Source: Kribbella pittospori (lineage in GTDB: Bacteria; Actinomycetota; Actinomycetes; Propionibacteriales; Kribbellaceae). From it: 64,000 nucleotides of DNA. This document shows, in pieces, positions 48,722-57,084 of this stretch. A program made the translations under genes and the position numbers. The stretch lies in the NCBI RefSeq assembly GCF_004331465.1, contig NZ_SJKB01000018.1, positions 62,001-126,000 on the forward strand. Reading direction: 5' to 3'. The notes below the pieces were generated by a model. It ran no database searches and was not told where the DNA came from. It was given only the letters and a program-made list of their open reading frames with translations. Positions within the stretch are counted from its first letter, which is position 1; every line of letters begins with the position of its first letter.

Positions 48722-48759
48722 GCGGCGCCGGGAGGAGTGAGGCTTGCTCCCGGCGCCGC
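48722..48759. terminator. Very stable GC-rich hairpin in a 300-base gap
   Basis: A perfect 13-bp stem GCGGCGCCGGGAG (48722-48734) / complement (48747-48759) has a 12-base loop, with a second weaker GGCCGGG/GCCCGG hairpin just before. No T-run on either strand. It probably insulates the SDR (plus) from the convergent secreted-repeat gene (minus, stop at 48831). The rest of 48531-48830 shows no gene I can support. Confidence 0.6.
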
Positions 48760-48830
48760 GGATGGTGCTACCGAATCAGTCACCCCACCGAGGTGGCTCT
48801 TTCGGGTCCTGCATCACTGACCAGGGAGGG

Positions 48831-49421
48831 TCAGTTATTCTGCGCCGAGTCCTGCTCGCAGGTCTTCAGGGTGTCAACGGAGTTGCCGTTGTTGCCCAGG
48901 CCCAGGACGCCGCTCAGGTTCGTCAGCGGGACGTTGCCGCCGATGCCGGTCGCGGAGACCTCGTTGTGGCAGGCCTGGAACGGGCCGACGTTGTTGCGGC
49001 TGACGGACAGCACGCCGTTGTCGCCCATCTTGTACCACTTGCTGTTGGCCTGCTTCGAGCCCTGCTCGCAGGTCTTGACAGCGGTGACCGAGTTGCCGTT
49101 GTTCCAGAAGCCGACGACGCCGACGACGTCGCTGGCCGGGACGTTGCCGCCGATGCCGGTGCCCGAGCCGAACAGGTGGCAGGCCTGGAACGGGCCGACG
49201 TTGTTGTCGTCAACGGCAACGAGGCCGCCGTCCTTCTTGACGCCGTACCAGCCCTTGTGGCCGTAGGCCTTGCTGGCCAGCGACGCGGCGTCGGCCAGGC
49301 CGGTGTCCTGAGCCTTCTGCTGCGTGTCGTCGAGAACGTTCGCGCTCACAACGGTAGCCAGGCCCAGCGTGGCGACAGTCGCCACTGCCGCGGCAGCGGC
49401 GATCTTGCGAGTTACCTGCAT
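48831..49421 (-). CDS. Secreted protein of two 70-residue Cys-pair repeats
   Basis: 196 residues. Sec signal: KIAAAAAVATVATLGLATVVSA (cleavage near 27-28). The mature protein holds two near-identical repeats: NNVGPFQACH, then TGIGGNVP, GV-x-G, NNGNSV, KTCEQ. The period is exactly 70 residues (C81/C118 and C151/C188). Each repeat starts with a GWYGVKKDGGLVAV or KWYKMGDNGVLSV strand. Gly/Asn-rich segments and a Cys pair per repeat recall chaplin/rodlin-type surface proteins of filamentous actinomycetes, but this is not a match to their signatures. No known family assigned. Preceded by AAGGA and a candidate ECF-type promoter. Confidence 0.75.
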   Translation of the reverse strand: MQVTRKIAAAAAVATVATLGLATVVSANVLDDTQQKAQDTGLADAASLASKAYGHKGWYGVKKDGGLVAVDDNNVGPFQACHLFGSGTGIGGNVPASDVVGVVGFWNNGNSVTAVKTCEQGSKQANSKWYKMGDNGVLSVSRNNVGPFQACHNEVSATGIGGNVPLTNLSGVLGLGNNGNSVDTLKTCEQDSAQNN

Positions 49422-49463
49422 TATGCCAGGTTTCCTTTCGGGTTTGACGGATTCGTCTTAGTG

Positions 49464-49490
49464 GTAACGACACCTGGCGGGGGCGGTTAC
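49464..49490 (-). promoter_or_regulatory. Candidate ECF-sigma-type promoter of the secreted-repeat gene
   Basis: On the minus strand, GTAACC (49490-49485), 15 bases, then CGTTAC (49469-49464). The bipartite -35/-10 layout resembles extracytoplasmic-function sigma promoters. The pair is also a near-dyad (GTAAC/GTTAC), so an operator reading is possible. It sits 43-69 bases upstream of the ATG. Confidence 0.35.
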
Positions 49491-49860
49491 AAACTTTTTT
49501 GTCAGCTATTGCGTCCGTGCATGCCCTCATAGGCGGCACGTGATGAGTTCCCTGACGGCGCAGCAAATCCGCTCTGACCAGGCAACTTGCCGTCAGCCGG
49601 GACTGTCGCCGAACCGATCGGCAGTTGATGGGGAATCGGCCGTAACCGATCCCGGAGTACGTCGTTGAGTCAGCGCGGGTGACGGATGAGACCCGGTGAA
49701 TCGGAAGATTGTTTTCGGCGGGCTCGGTGGTCGCCGAACGAGCAATACCATGATGAATCGGAAATCGTTGAACCATTGCCGGAGTTTCGCGCCGTGTTTT
49801 TTCGGGGCAGGGTGCCGGCCGGCAAACCATGGCCCGCTGCCGCGCGCATCGGCAGCGGTG

Positions 49861-49900
49861 GGAGACCCGGGTCCGCAAGGGCCCGGGTTCTTCCGTCTCC
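49861..49900 (-). terminator. Hairpin after the EamA gene; remaining gap gene-free
   Basis: ACCCGGG (49865-49871) pairs with CCCGGGT (49882-49888), and an outer GGAGAC (49861-49866) pairs with GTCTCC (49895-49900). It lies 6 bases after the stop of the minus-strand exporter. Between 49500 and 49860 there is a 360-base stretch with small palindromes (for example CGATCGG/CCGATC near 49596-49648) but no gene I can support. Confidence 0.6.
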
Positions 49901-49905
49901 AGAGG

Positions 49906-50847
49906 TCAGGCCCGCAAGCGCCGCTCGGCCGTGACCACGAGCGCGACGCCGATGATGATCACCGCGCCACCGAGCAGGATCTGCCAGGTGATGTGCTCGT
50001 CGAGGATCAACCAGCCGAGCAGTACGGCGACCGCCGGGTTCACGTACGCGTAGGTGCCGATCAACGAGATGGGCGCGTTCGCGAGCAGGTACGAGTAGGC
50101 GGAGTATGCGAGCAGCGAGCCGAACACGATCAGATAGCCGAGCGCCAGCCAGCCGGATCCATCGATCCGGTCGAGGTGCACCCGGCCGGGCTCGCCGCGG
50201 ACCACGCCGATCAGCACCATCGCCGTACCGCCGAAGACCATCTCGTAGAGCGCGGTCACCAGCGGATCGCGCGGCAGGCCGAGACGCGGCGCGAACCGCG
50301 AGCCGGTGGCCCAGCAGATCGTTCCGACCACCAGGACCGCGACGGACAGCGGTTTCGCGCTCGTGTTGCCACCTGACAACGCAAGCAGTGCCGCACCGCC
50401 GAATCCGATCAGTACGCCGAGCCACGTCAGACCGCGTGGACGCTCGCCGCCACCGACGCGCAACAGCATCAGCCAGAGCGGGATCGCGGCCACCAGCAGC
50501 GCCGCCAGACCGGACGGCACAGTCTGCTCCGCGATCGCGACCGCACCGTTGCCGAAGGCAAGTAACAGGATGCCGACCGTGGCCGCGCCGAGCGCCTCCC
50601 GGCGGGTGATCTTCAGCCGCCGCCAACCCGATTTGAGGCTGAGCGCCGCGGCCAGCAGCAGCGCCGCGGTGAGGAACCGGGTCGCCATCCCGAGCATCGG
50701 CGGGATCTCCGCGTCCACGACCACCCGGATGCCGAGATAGGTCGAACCCCAGACGACGTACACGACCGCGAGCGCGGTCCAGATCATCGCGCTCGAGGCC
50801 GGCCGGGCGCCGGCGTCGGGCAGCGCGGCCGGGGCAGAAGCGGCCAT
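49906..50847 (-). CDS. EamA-family drug/metabolite exporter
   Basis: 313 residues with ten helices in two EamA repeats: VVYVVWGSTYLGIRVVVDAEIPPMLGMATRF is the first-repeat signature, and APISLIGTYAYVNPAVAVLLGWLILDEHITWQILLGGAVIIIGV the second (typical of YedA-like exporters). Likely amino-acid or metabolite efflux. ATG 50847 with GAGGAGG 7 bases upstream. No regulator is adjacent. Confidence 0.9.
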   Translation of the reverse strand: MAASAPAALPDAGARPASSAMIWTALAVVYVVWGSTYLGIRVVVDAEIPPMLGMATRFLTAALLLAAALSLKSGWRRLKITRREALGAATVGILLLAFGNGAVAIAEQTVPSGLAALLVAAIPLWLMLLRVGGGERPRGLTWLGVLIGFGGAALLALSGGNTSAKPLSVAVLVVGTICWATGSRFAPRLGLPRDPLVTALYEMVFGGTAMVLIGVVRGEPGRVHLDRIDGSGWLALGYLIVFGSLLAYSAYSYLLANAPISLIGTYAYVNPAVAVLLGWLILDEHITWQILLGGAVIIIGVALVVTAERRLRA

Positions 50848-51010
50848 CCGGAGCCTCCTCGGCTGTCAGGGGTGTCATGCAAAGACGATGCTTACGCTAA
50901 GCGGGCAGGCGTCGCCGCGCAAGCCGGTTTCCAGTCAGCAATCCGCTGTTTCCCGCCAGTCCATCAGCCCGGGCAATCTGCGCCGTACTGCCGATGGTGA
51001 GGAGAGTTGG

Positions 51011-52210
51011 ATGCGGATCGCCGGTGTCACGCTTGCTGCGATGGTCGTCACGCTGGGTGTCCAGCCGGCGTACGCCAGTGGGCTCACGGAGGTGATCGCG
51101 GTCGCCGAGACCGCGCCGAACTGGGACGACGAGGCCGGCGGCAACGCCAACGCCGACGACCCGGCCATCTGGATCGACGCCAAGCACCCCGAGCGCAGCG
51201 TCGTTCTCGGGACGCTGAAGAACGGCGGGCTGACCGTGTTCGACCTCGCCGGCAAGGAGGTCCAGCACATCGCGACCCCGCCTCCGCCGGCGCCGGGTCA
51301 GGAGCCCGGGCGGTTCAACAACGTCGACCTGGTCGGCGACCTCGCGGTCGTCACCGACCGCGGCCGCGACCAACTCAGGACGTACGCCGTCAAGGCCGGG
51401 CGACTCACCGACGCGACCACCGCCAAGCCGCCGCTCGTGTTCAGCAAGGACACTGACGAGGTCCAGGACCAGCACACGGTGTACGGTCTGGCCGCCACTG
51501 AGCTCCACGGACAGCCGGTCGTCGCCGTGACGCGGCGCAGCGAGACCCGGGTCGGCTTCTTCCGGCTTGTCCCCGACGGCCACGGCAAGATCACTTACCG
51601 TCCGATCGGCCAGGTCGACCTGCCGAGCAGCTTCCGGCTGAGCGACGGCAGCACCTGGTCGCCGTGCGAGGAGCCCGGCGACTGTCCGCAGCTCGAGGGC
51701 ATGGTCTTCGACCGCACCACCAACGACCTGTACGCCGCCCAGGAGGACGTCGGCGTCTGGCGCATCCCGCAGCACGGCAAGCCCGAGCTGGTGGAGAAGG
51801 TCCGCGAGTACGGCCAGCCGGCGGCGTACGACGAGGAGACCGAGGAATGCGCGCCGACCGGGCCGGTCAGCCGGGACGCCGGGAAGTACCTCAGCGCGGA
51901 CGCCGAAGGTCTGACGATCGCCTACGAGCACGGCAAGCGGATCCTGTACGCGTCCAGCCAGGGTGACTCGACGTTCGCGTCGTACCGGATGGACGGGCGG
52001 CGGCTGGTCTACCGCGCCGGCTTCCAGGTGGTCGACGGTGCGGCGGCGGACGGCGTACAGCACAGTGACGGTGCGGCCGTGACGACGCAGCCGCTCGGGC
52101 CGCGGTTCCCGCACGGTCTGTTCGCTGTGCATGACGGCGAGAACACGCCTGGTGACGGCGACCGCGAGGGCACCAACTTCAAGCTGGTCCGGCTCGAGAA
52201 GCTGCCCTGA
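51011..52210 (+). CDS. Secreted beta-propeller phytase-like protein
   Basis: 399 residues. Signal: RIAGVTLAAMVVTLGVQPAYA (cleavage about 23). 3-phytase domain: DDPAIWIDAKHPERSVVLGTLKNGGLTVFDLAGKEVQ, RFNNVDLVGD, YAAQEDVGVWRI, SADAEGLTIAYE, YLSADAEG and VVDGAAADGVQHSDG. The DDPAIW and aspartate/glutamate-rich loops are the Ca-binding set of six-bladed beta-propeller phytases, which release phosphate from phytate. ATG 51011 has GAGGAGAG upstream; the frame back to 50888 lacks an RBS. Confidence 0.9.
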   Translation: MRIAGVTLAAMVVTLGVQPAYASGLTEVIAVAETAPNWDDEAGGNANADDPAIWIDAKHPERSVVLGTLKNGGLTVFDLAGKEVQHIATPPPPAPGQEPGRFNNVDLVGDLAVVTDRGRDQLRTYAVKAGRLTDATTAKPPLVFSKDTDEVQDQHTVYGLAATELHGQPVVAVTRRSETRVGFFRLVPDGHGKITYRPIGQVDLPSSFRLSDGSTWSPCEEPGDCPQLEGMVFDRTTNDLYAAQEDVGVWRIPQHGKPELVEKVREYGQPAAYDEETEECAPTGPVSRDAGKYLSADAEGLTIAYEHGKRILYASSQGDSTFASYRMDGRRLVYRAGFQVVDGAAADGVQHSDGAAVTTQPLGPRFPHGLFAVHDGENTPGDGDREGTNFKLVRLEKLP

Positions 52211-52551
52211 TCGCAATGCAGTTGTGACACATGTCGCCAGGGCTGCAGATTTCTGTAATATGAGCGTCGCGATATGACCAGTGGGTGGACTGGTGTCTCG
52301 TGCCAGGACCGGTTTCGGTACCGGCGTACCCGCGAGCGTCCAGACAGTTAGCGGATCAGGCAACCCGCTGGGTACGGTGTCCCGCAAGTAATACAGCCAG
52401 TCAGGCCGGTGAGGAGGTCTACTGGTAGTAGTGCCAGTGCATCAACCCTGGATCCACGCGGTCCTGCCTGCGAAGCCTCACCCGGCTGAAGGGGCCGGTC
52501 CGCGCAACGTTGCGGTCGCGGCGATCCCGCGCTCGAACCCGAGGAGTGCAT
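52211..52551 (+). promoter_or_regulatory. 341-base leader/promoter region of the bkd operon
   Basis: It contains a CRP-like half-matching site TGTGA-CACATG-TCGCC (52223-52238), an A/T-rich TAATAT near 52256, hairpins CCAGT-gggtgg-ACTGG (about 52280) and ACTGG-tagtagtg-CCAGT (about 52421), and a possible 42-codon uORF (GTG 52431 to TGA 52559) that overlaps the bkdA start by 8 bases. The uORF's RBS GAGGAGG lies 13 bases upstream, longer than ideal. No independent gene is seen. Confidence 0.4.
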
Positions 52552-53718
52552 GTGAGTGAGTCGGTGCCGGGGATTACCCCGGAAGTGTTCGCGCCCGTCG
52601 AGGCGCCGGTCAGTCCGCCCCAGGCCTCCGAGGAGGTCGAGTTCGTCCAGCTGCTGACGCCCGAAGGTGAGCGTGTCGAGCACCCGGACTACTCGTTCGA
52701 CCTCGACGACGAGGCGATCAAGGGCTTCTACCGGGACATGACCCTGGTCCGCCGGATCGACACCGAGGCCACCGCGCTGCAGCGGCAGGGTGAGCTCGGT
52801 CTCTGGGCGTCGCTGCTCGGCCAGGAGGCCGCGCAGATCGGCTCCGGCCGCGCCCTGAACTCCAAGGACATGGTCTTCCCGACCTACCGCGAGCACGGCG
52901 TCGCCTGGTGTCAGGGCGTCGACCCGCTGCGGCTGCTCGGTCTGTTCCGCGGCGTCGACCAGGGTGCCTGGGACCCGCGCGAGAACAACTTCCACCTGTA
53001 CACGATCGTGATCGGCGCGCAGACGCTGCACGCGACCGGGTACGCGATGGGCCAGCAGCGCGACCACGCCATCGGCGACGCCGAGAACGGCGAGGCGACG
53101 ATCGCGTACTTCGGCGACGGCGCCAGCAGCCAGGGCGACGTGAACGAGGCGTTCATCTGGGCCTCGGTCTTCAACGCGCCGGTCGTGTTCTTCTGCCAGA
53201 ACAACCAGTGGGCCATCTCCGAGCCGATCGACCGGCAGACCCGCATCCCGCTGTACCAGCGCGCGGCCGGCTTCGGCTTCCCCGGCGTCCGCGTCGACGG
53301 CAACGACGTACTCGCGACGTACGCCGTCTCCCAGCAGGCGCTGAAGCGGGCCCGGGAGGGCAGCGGCCCGACCCTGATCGAGGCCTACACCTACCGGATG
53401 GGTGCGCACACCACCTCCGACGACCCGACGAAGTACCGGCTCAGCGAGGACCTCGAGCACTGGAAGCTGAAGGACCCGATCGAGCGGGTCCGCGCGTACC
53501 TGACCCGCACCGCCGGGGTCGACCACGACTTCTTCGACCAGATCGACGCCGAGGCGGACGACGTCGCCGCCACGCTGCGGGCCGGCTGCCTGTCGATGCC
53601 GGAACCGGAGCTCACCGACTTCTTCGACACCGTGTACGTCGAGCAGACGCCGCAACTGGTCGAGCAGAAGGCACAGTTCGCCGCGTACGCCGCTTCGTTC
53701 GAAGGCGAGGTTCGGTGA
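52552..53718 (+). CDS. bkdA: Branched-chain 2-oxoacid dehydrogenase E1 alpha
   Basis: 388 residues. TPP-binding signature GDG-x-NN at 188-218 (YFGDGASSQGDVNEAFIW to FFCQNN). The 50-residue N-terminal extension before FYRDMTLVRRIDTEA and the phospho-loop-like RIGAHTTSDDPTKYR (written YRMGAHTTSDDP) match E1-alpha of BCKDH. It decarboxylates 2-oxoisovalerate-type acids with E1 beta. GTG 52552 with GAGGAG 5 bases upstream. TGATG overlap with the next gene. Alternative: pyruvate dehydrogenase of the same group; the bkd call follows gene order. Confidence 0.9.
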   Translation: MSESVPGITPEVFAPVEAPVSPPQASEEVEFVQLLTPEGERVEHPDYSFDLDDEAIKGFYRDMTLVRRIDTEATALQRQGELGLWASLLGQEAAQIGSGRALNSKDMVFPTYREHGVAWCQGVDPLRLLGLFRGVDQGAWDPRENNFHLYTIVIGAQTLHATGYAMGQQRDHAIGDAENGEATIAYFGDGASSQGDVNEAFIWASVFNAPVVFFCQNNQWAISEPIDRQTRIPLYQRAAGFGFPGVRVDGNDVLATYAVSQQALKRAREGSGPTLIEAYTYRMGAHTTSDDPTKYRLSEDLEHWKLKDPIERVRAYLTRTAGVDHDFFDQIDAEADDVAATLRAGCLSMPEPELTDFFDTVYVEQTPQLVEQKAQFAAYAASFEGEVR

Positions 53719-54695
53719 TGACGAAGATCACTCTCGGCAAGGGCATCAACGCCGGTCTGCGGGCCGCGATGGAGGCCGACCCCAAGGTCGTCGTGATGGG
53801 CGAGGACATCGGCAAGCTCGGCGGGGTCTTCCGGGTCACCGAGGGCCTGCAGAAGGACTTCGGCGAGGACCGGGTGATCGACACCCCGCTGGCCGAGTCC
53901 GGCATCATCGGGACCGCGGTCGGCCTGGCGCTGCGCGGCTACCGGCCGGTCTGTGAGATCCAGTTCGACGGGTTCGTCTTCCCGGCGTACGACCAGATCA
54001 TCAACCAGGTCGCGAAGATGCACTTCCGGTCGCACGGCCGGATCCGGATGCCCGTCGTGATCCGGATCCCGTACGGCGGCGGCATCGGCGCGGTCGAGCA
54101 CCATTCGGAGTCGCCCGAGACGCTGTTCGCGCACGTGCCCGGTCTCAAGGTGGTGTCCTGCGGCGACCCGGTCGACGCGTACTGGATGATCCAGCAGGCG
54201 ATCGCCACCGACGACCCGGTGGTCTTCTTCGAGCCGAAGCGCCGCTACCACGAGAAGGCGGAGCTGGACGAGTCCGTGCCGCCGGCGCTGCCGCTGCACC
54301 AGGCGAAGGTCGTCCGCGAGGGCACCGACGCGACGCTGCTCTGCTACGGACCGATGGTGAAGACCTGCCTGCAGGCGGCCGAGGCCGCGGTCGAGGACGG
54401 CCGGCAGCTCGAGGTCGTCGACCTGCGCACCATCTCGCCGTTCGACCTGCCGACGATCTTCGCGTCGGTGAAGAAGACCCGGCGGGCGATCGTCGTGCAC
54501 GAGGCGCCGTACACGCTCGGCCCGGGTTCGGAGATCGCGGCGCGGGTGACCGAGGAGTGCTTCTACCACCTGGAGGCGCCGGTACTGCGCGTCACCGGGT
54601 TCGACACCCCGTACCCGCCGTCGCGGATGGAAGAGGACTACCTGCCCGACCTGGACCGGGTGCTCGACGGCGTCGACCGGGTGATGGGGTACTGA
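53718..54695 (+). CDS. bkdB: Branched-chain 2-oxoacid dehydrogenase E1 beta
   Basis: 325 residues. VVVMGEDIGKLGGVFRVTEGLQKDFGEDRVIDTPLAESGIIGTAVGLALRG is the transketolase-pyr N-domain; IPYGGGIGAVEHHSES is the conserved H-H catalytic block; the C-domain has LLCYGPMVKTC and VVDLRTISPFD. Forms the alpha2beta2 E1 with the previous gene. The open frame is long upstream but the start must be ATG 53718 (TGATG overlap). Also called PdhB-like in some genomes. Confidence 0.92.
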   Translation: MTKITLGKGINAGLRAAMEADPKVVVMGEDIGKLGGVFRVTEGLQKDFGEDRVIDTPLAESGIIGTAVGLALRGYRPVCEIQFDGFVFPAYDQIINQVAKMHFRSHGRIRMPVVIRIPYGGGIGAVEHHSESPETLFAHVPGLKVVSCGDPVDAYWMIQQAIATDDPVVFFEPKRRYHEKAELDESVPPALPLHQAKVVREGTDATLLCYGPMVKTCLQAAEAAVEDGRQLEVVDLRTISPFDLPTIFASVKKTRRAIVVHEAPYTLGPGSEIAARVTEECFYHLEAPVLRVTGFDTPYPPSRMEEDYLPDLDRVLDGVDRVMGY

Positions 54696-56050
54696 TGGGC
54701 ATCCAGCACTTCCGCCTCCCCGACGTGGGTGAGGGTCTGGTCGAAGCCGAGATCGTCAGCTGGAAGGTCAAGCCGGGCGACACGGTCAAACTCAACGACA
54801 CCGTCGTCGAGATCGAGACCGCGAAGTCCCTGGTAGAACTCCCGGTCCCCTTCGCCGGCACCATCGCCGAACTCCTGGTCCCCGAAGGCGAAACAGTCCC
54901 GGTCGGCACCCCCATCATCGCCGTCCAAACCGACGCGGCCGGTGACGAGACCGCGCCGGCCGACGGCGGCGCCGAGGACCTCGTTCCCACGGTCCCCGAG
55001 CCCGACAACGGCGGCCGCACCGCCGTCCTCGTCGGCTACGGCCCCCGAACCACAGAAGCCAAGCGCCGCCCCCGCAAGGGCAGTACTCCAGCACCTGTGG
55101 CCGCCGAGCCTGCGCCTGTTGTGCCTGCACCCGCACCCGAACCAGTTGTTGCCAAGAGCAATGAACCGGCAGGCTCTGTGCATGTGCTGGCCAAGCCTCC
55201 GGTGCGGAAACTGGCCAAGGATCTGGGGATTGATCTGGCCAGCGTGACTGCAACCGGGCCGGGCGGGATCATCACCCGGGCTGATGTTGAAGGGCATGTC
55301 ACGGCGCCGGCGCCGGCTCCGGCTGTTGAGGTTGCGCCGGTGGTTAGTGGGCGTGGGGATACTCGGGTGGCGGTCAAGGGTGTGCAGAAGGTGATGGCGC
55401 AGGCGATGGTTGCCAGTGCTTTCACTGCGCCGCATGTGACCGAGTGGATCACCGTGGATGTCAGCGCCACCATGGAGTTGGTTGACCGGCTCAAGGGTGA
55501 CAAGGCGTTCCGGGAGCTCAAGGTGTCGCCGTTGCTGATCGTCGCGAAGGCGGTCACCCTGGCAGCCCGTCGTACCCCGGTCATCAACGCGGCCTGGGAC
55601 GAGCCGGCGCAGGAGATCGTCTACAAGGGCGCCGTCAACCTCGGCATCGCCGCGGCCACCCCGCGCGGCCTGATCGTGCCGAACATCAAGAACGCCGACG
55701 CGCTCACGCTCCCCGAGCTCTGCGCGGCCCTGAACGACCTGGTCGCCACCGCCCGCGAGGGCAAGACCCAACCGGCGGACCAGGCCGGCGGCTCGTTCAC
55801 GATCACCAACGTCGGCGTCTTCGGCGTCGACGCGGGGACGCCGATCATCAACCCGGGCGAGGCCGCGATCCTCGCCGTCGGCGCGATCCGCAAGCAGCCG
55901 TGGGTGGTGGACGACGAGATCGTCCCGCGCTGGCTCACCACGCTGGCGCTGTCCTTCGACCACCGCCTGATCGACGGCGAGAAGGGCTCCACCTTCCTCG
56001 CCGACGTCGCCGGCATCCTCGAGGACCCCGCCCGCGCACTGATGTTCTGA
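54695..56050 (+). CDS. bkdC: Dihydrolipoamide acyltransferase E2 (branched-chain)
   Basis: 451 residues. One lipoyl domain with lipoyl-lysine K44 (EIETAKSLVELP). A proline/alanine linker with unusual codon blocks leads to the peripheral subunit-binding domain (about 168-202, VRKLAKDLGIDLASVTATGPGGIITRADVEGHV). The catalytic domain ends with LSFDHRLIDGEKGSTF (H and D of chloramphenicol-acetyltransferase-like active site). Transfers the acyl group to CoA. TGATG overlap with E1 beta. A strong terminator follows. Single lipoyl domain fits BCKDH E2. Confidence 0.92.
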   Translation: MGIQHFRLPDVGEGLVEAEIVSWKVKPGDTVKLNDTVVEIETAKSLVELPVPFAGTIAELLVPEGETVPVGTPIIAVQTDAAGDETAPADGGAEDLVPTVPEPDNGGRTAVLVGYGPRTTEAKRRPRKGSTPAPVAAEPAPVVPAPAPEPVVAKSNEPAGSVHVLAKPPVRKLAKDLGIDLASVTATGPGGIITRADVEGHVTAPAPAPAVEVAPVVSGRGDTRVAVKGVQKVMAQAMVASAFTAPHVTEWITVDVSATMELVDRLKGDKAFRELKVSPLLIVAKAVTLAARRTPVINAAWDEPAQEIVYKGAVNLGIAAATPRGLIVPNIKNADALTLPELCAALNDLVATAREGKTQPADQAGGSFTITNVGVFGVDAGTPIINPGEAAILAVGAIRKQPWVVDDEIVPRWLTTLALSFDHRLIDGEKGSTFLADVAGILEDPARALMF

Positions 56051-56059
56051 GTACGCCGC

Positions 56060-56090
56060 AAGGCCCGGGTGGACAAACCGCCCGGGCCTT
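56060..56090. terminator. Bidirectional terminator after the bkd operon
   Basis: AAGGCCCGGG (56060-56069), 11-base loop, CCCGGGCCTT (56081-56090). Ten-bp perfect stem starting with AA and ending with TT, symmetric for both directions; the convergent MDR gene ends at 56097. Confidence 0.8.
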
Positions 56091-56096
56091 CGCACG

Positions 56097-57023
56097 TCAC
56101 CGCAGCGTGAGCACCAACTTCCCGGTCACTCGGCCCGTCTCGCCGAGGCGGTGTGCGGCCGCAACCTCCTCCAGCGGGAACGTCCGCTCGACCCGCACCC
56201 GCAGCAGCCCGCGCTCGACCAGGTCGGTCAGCCCGAGCAGCCCGATCCGATCCGGCTCGACCAGCATCTCCGCAGTACGTACGCCGCGTGCCTCAGCGTC
56301 TCGCCCAAGTTCCTCCGGCACCCCACCGAGTACGGCGACCAGCAGCCCACCAGGACGCACGAACGCCAACCACCGCCGATCCGATTCGGTCCCAGCCAGC
56401 CCAACCACCAGGTCGAGCTCCCCAGGATCGGCCGCCGGATCGTGGTAGTCGAGCGGCTGATCCACCCCGATCGACCGCAAGAACTCATGCTTCCCCGCAC
56501 TCGCAGTCCCGACCACCTCAGCCCCACGAGCCTTGGCGATCTGCACCGCCAGATGCCCGACCCCGCCAGCAGCAGCGTCAACCAGCACCCGCTGCCCAGC
56601 CTGTACGTCGCCCACCTCGACCAGACACTGCCACGCGGTCAACCCGGCCAGCGGCAACCCAGCCGCCTCCACGTGCGACATCCCCGCCGGCTTCCGCACG
56701 AACTGCCGCGACGGCGCCGTCACGTAATCGGCGTACGCCGCCGCCTCCCGCGGAAACCACGGCATCCCCAGCACCTCGTCCCCAACCGCAACCCCGCTCG
56801 CTCCCACGCCGAGCTCGACCACCACGCCCGACACGTCCCAGCCGAGCGTGTACGGCGGCTTCCCGAGATAGACCTCCTCCGCCCGCGTCACCCAGTCCAC
56901 CGGGTTGACGCCCGCCGCATGCACCTCGACCAGCACCTCAGTCGGCCCCGGCACCGGCTTCTCGACCTCGGTCAGCTCGAGAACCTCTGGCCCACCGAAC
57001 TTCCACTGCGTCACAGATCGCAT
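56097..57023 (-). CDS. MDR/zinc-independent quinone-oxidoreductase-like NADP enzyme
   Basis: 308 residues of the medium-chain dehydrogenase superfamily. GroES-like N-domain (LVEVHAAGVNPVDWVTRAEEVYLG), then Rossmann domain with VLVDAAAGGVGHLAVQIAKARGAEVVGTASAGKHEFLRSIGVDQPLDYHD (AAxGGVG NADPH motif), and a C-terminal FPLEEVAAAHRLGETGRVTGKLVLT. There are no zinc-binding cysteines, so it is a quinone-reductase-type enzyme. ATG 57023. Codon use is C-rich and even on the minus strand. Confidence 0.9.
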   Translation of the reverse strand: MRSVTQWKFGGPEVLELTEVEKPVPGPTEVLVEVHAAGVNPVDWVTRAEEVYLGKPPYTLGWDVSGVVVELGVGASGVAVGDEVLGMPWFPREAAAYADYVTAPSRQFVRKPAGMSHVEAAGLPLAGLTAWQCLVEVGDVQAGQRVLVDAAAGGVGHLAVQIAKARGAEVVGTASAGKHEFLRSIGVDQPLDYHDPAADPGELDLVVGLAGTESDRRWLAFVRPGGLLVAVLGGVPEELGRDAEARGVRTAEMLVEPDRIGLLGLTDLVERGLLRVRVERTFPLEEVAAAHRLGETGRVTGKLVLTLR

Positions 57024-57084
57024 GCCTACAGCGTCTCAAGACACAGGCGCAGGACGGGGACTGTCCTGGTGAGAGGGTGTAGCG

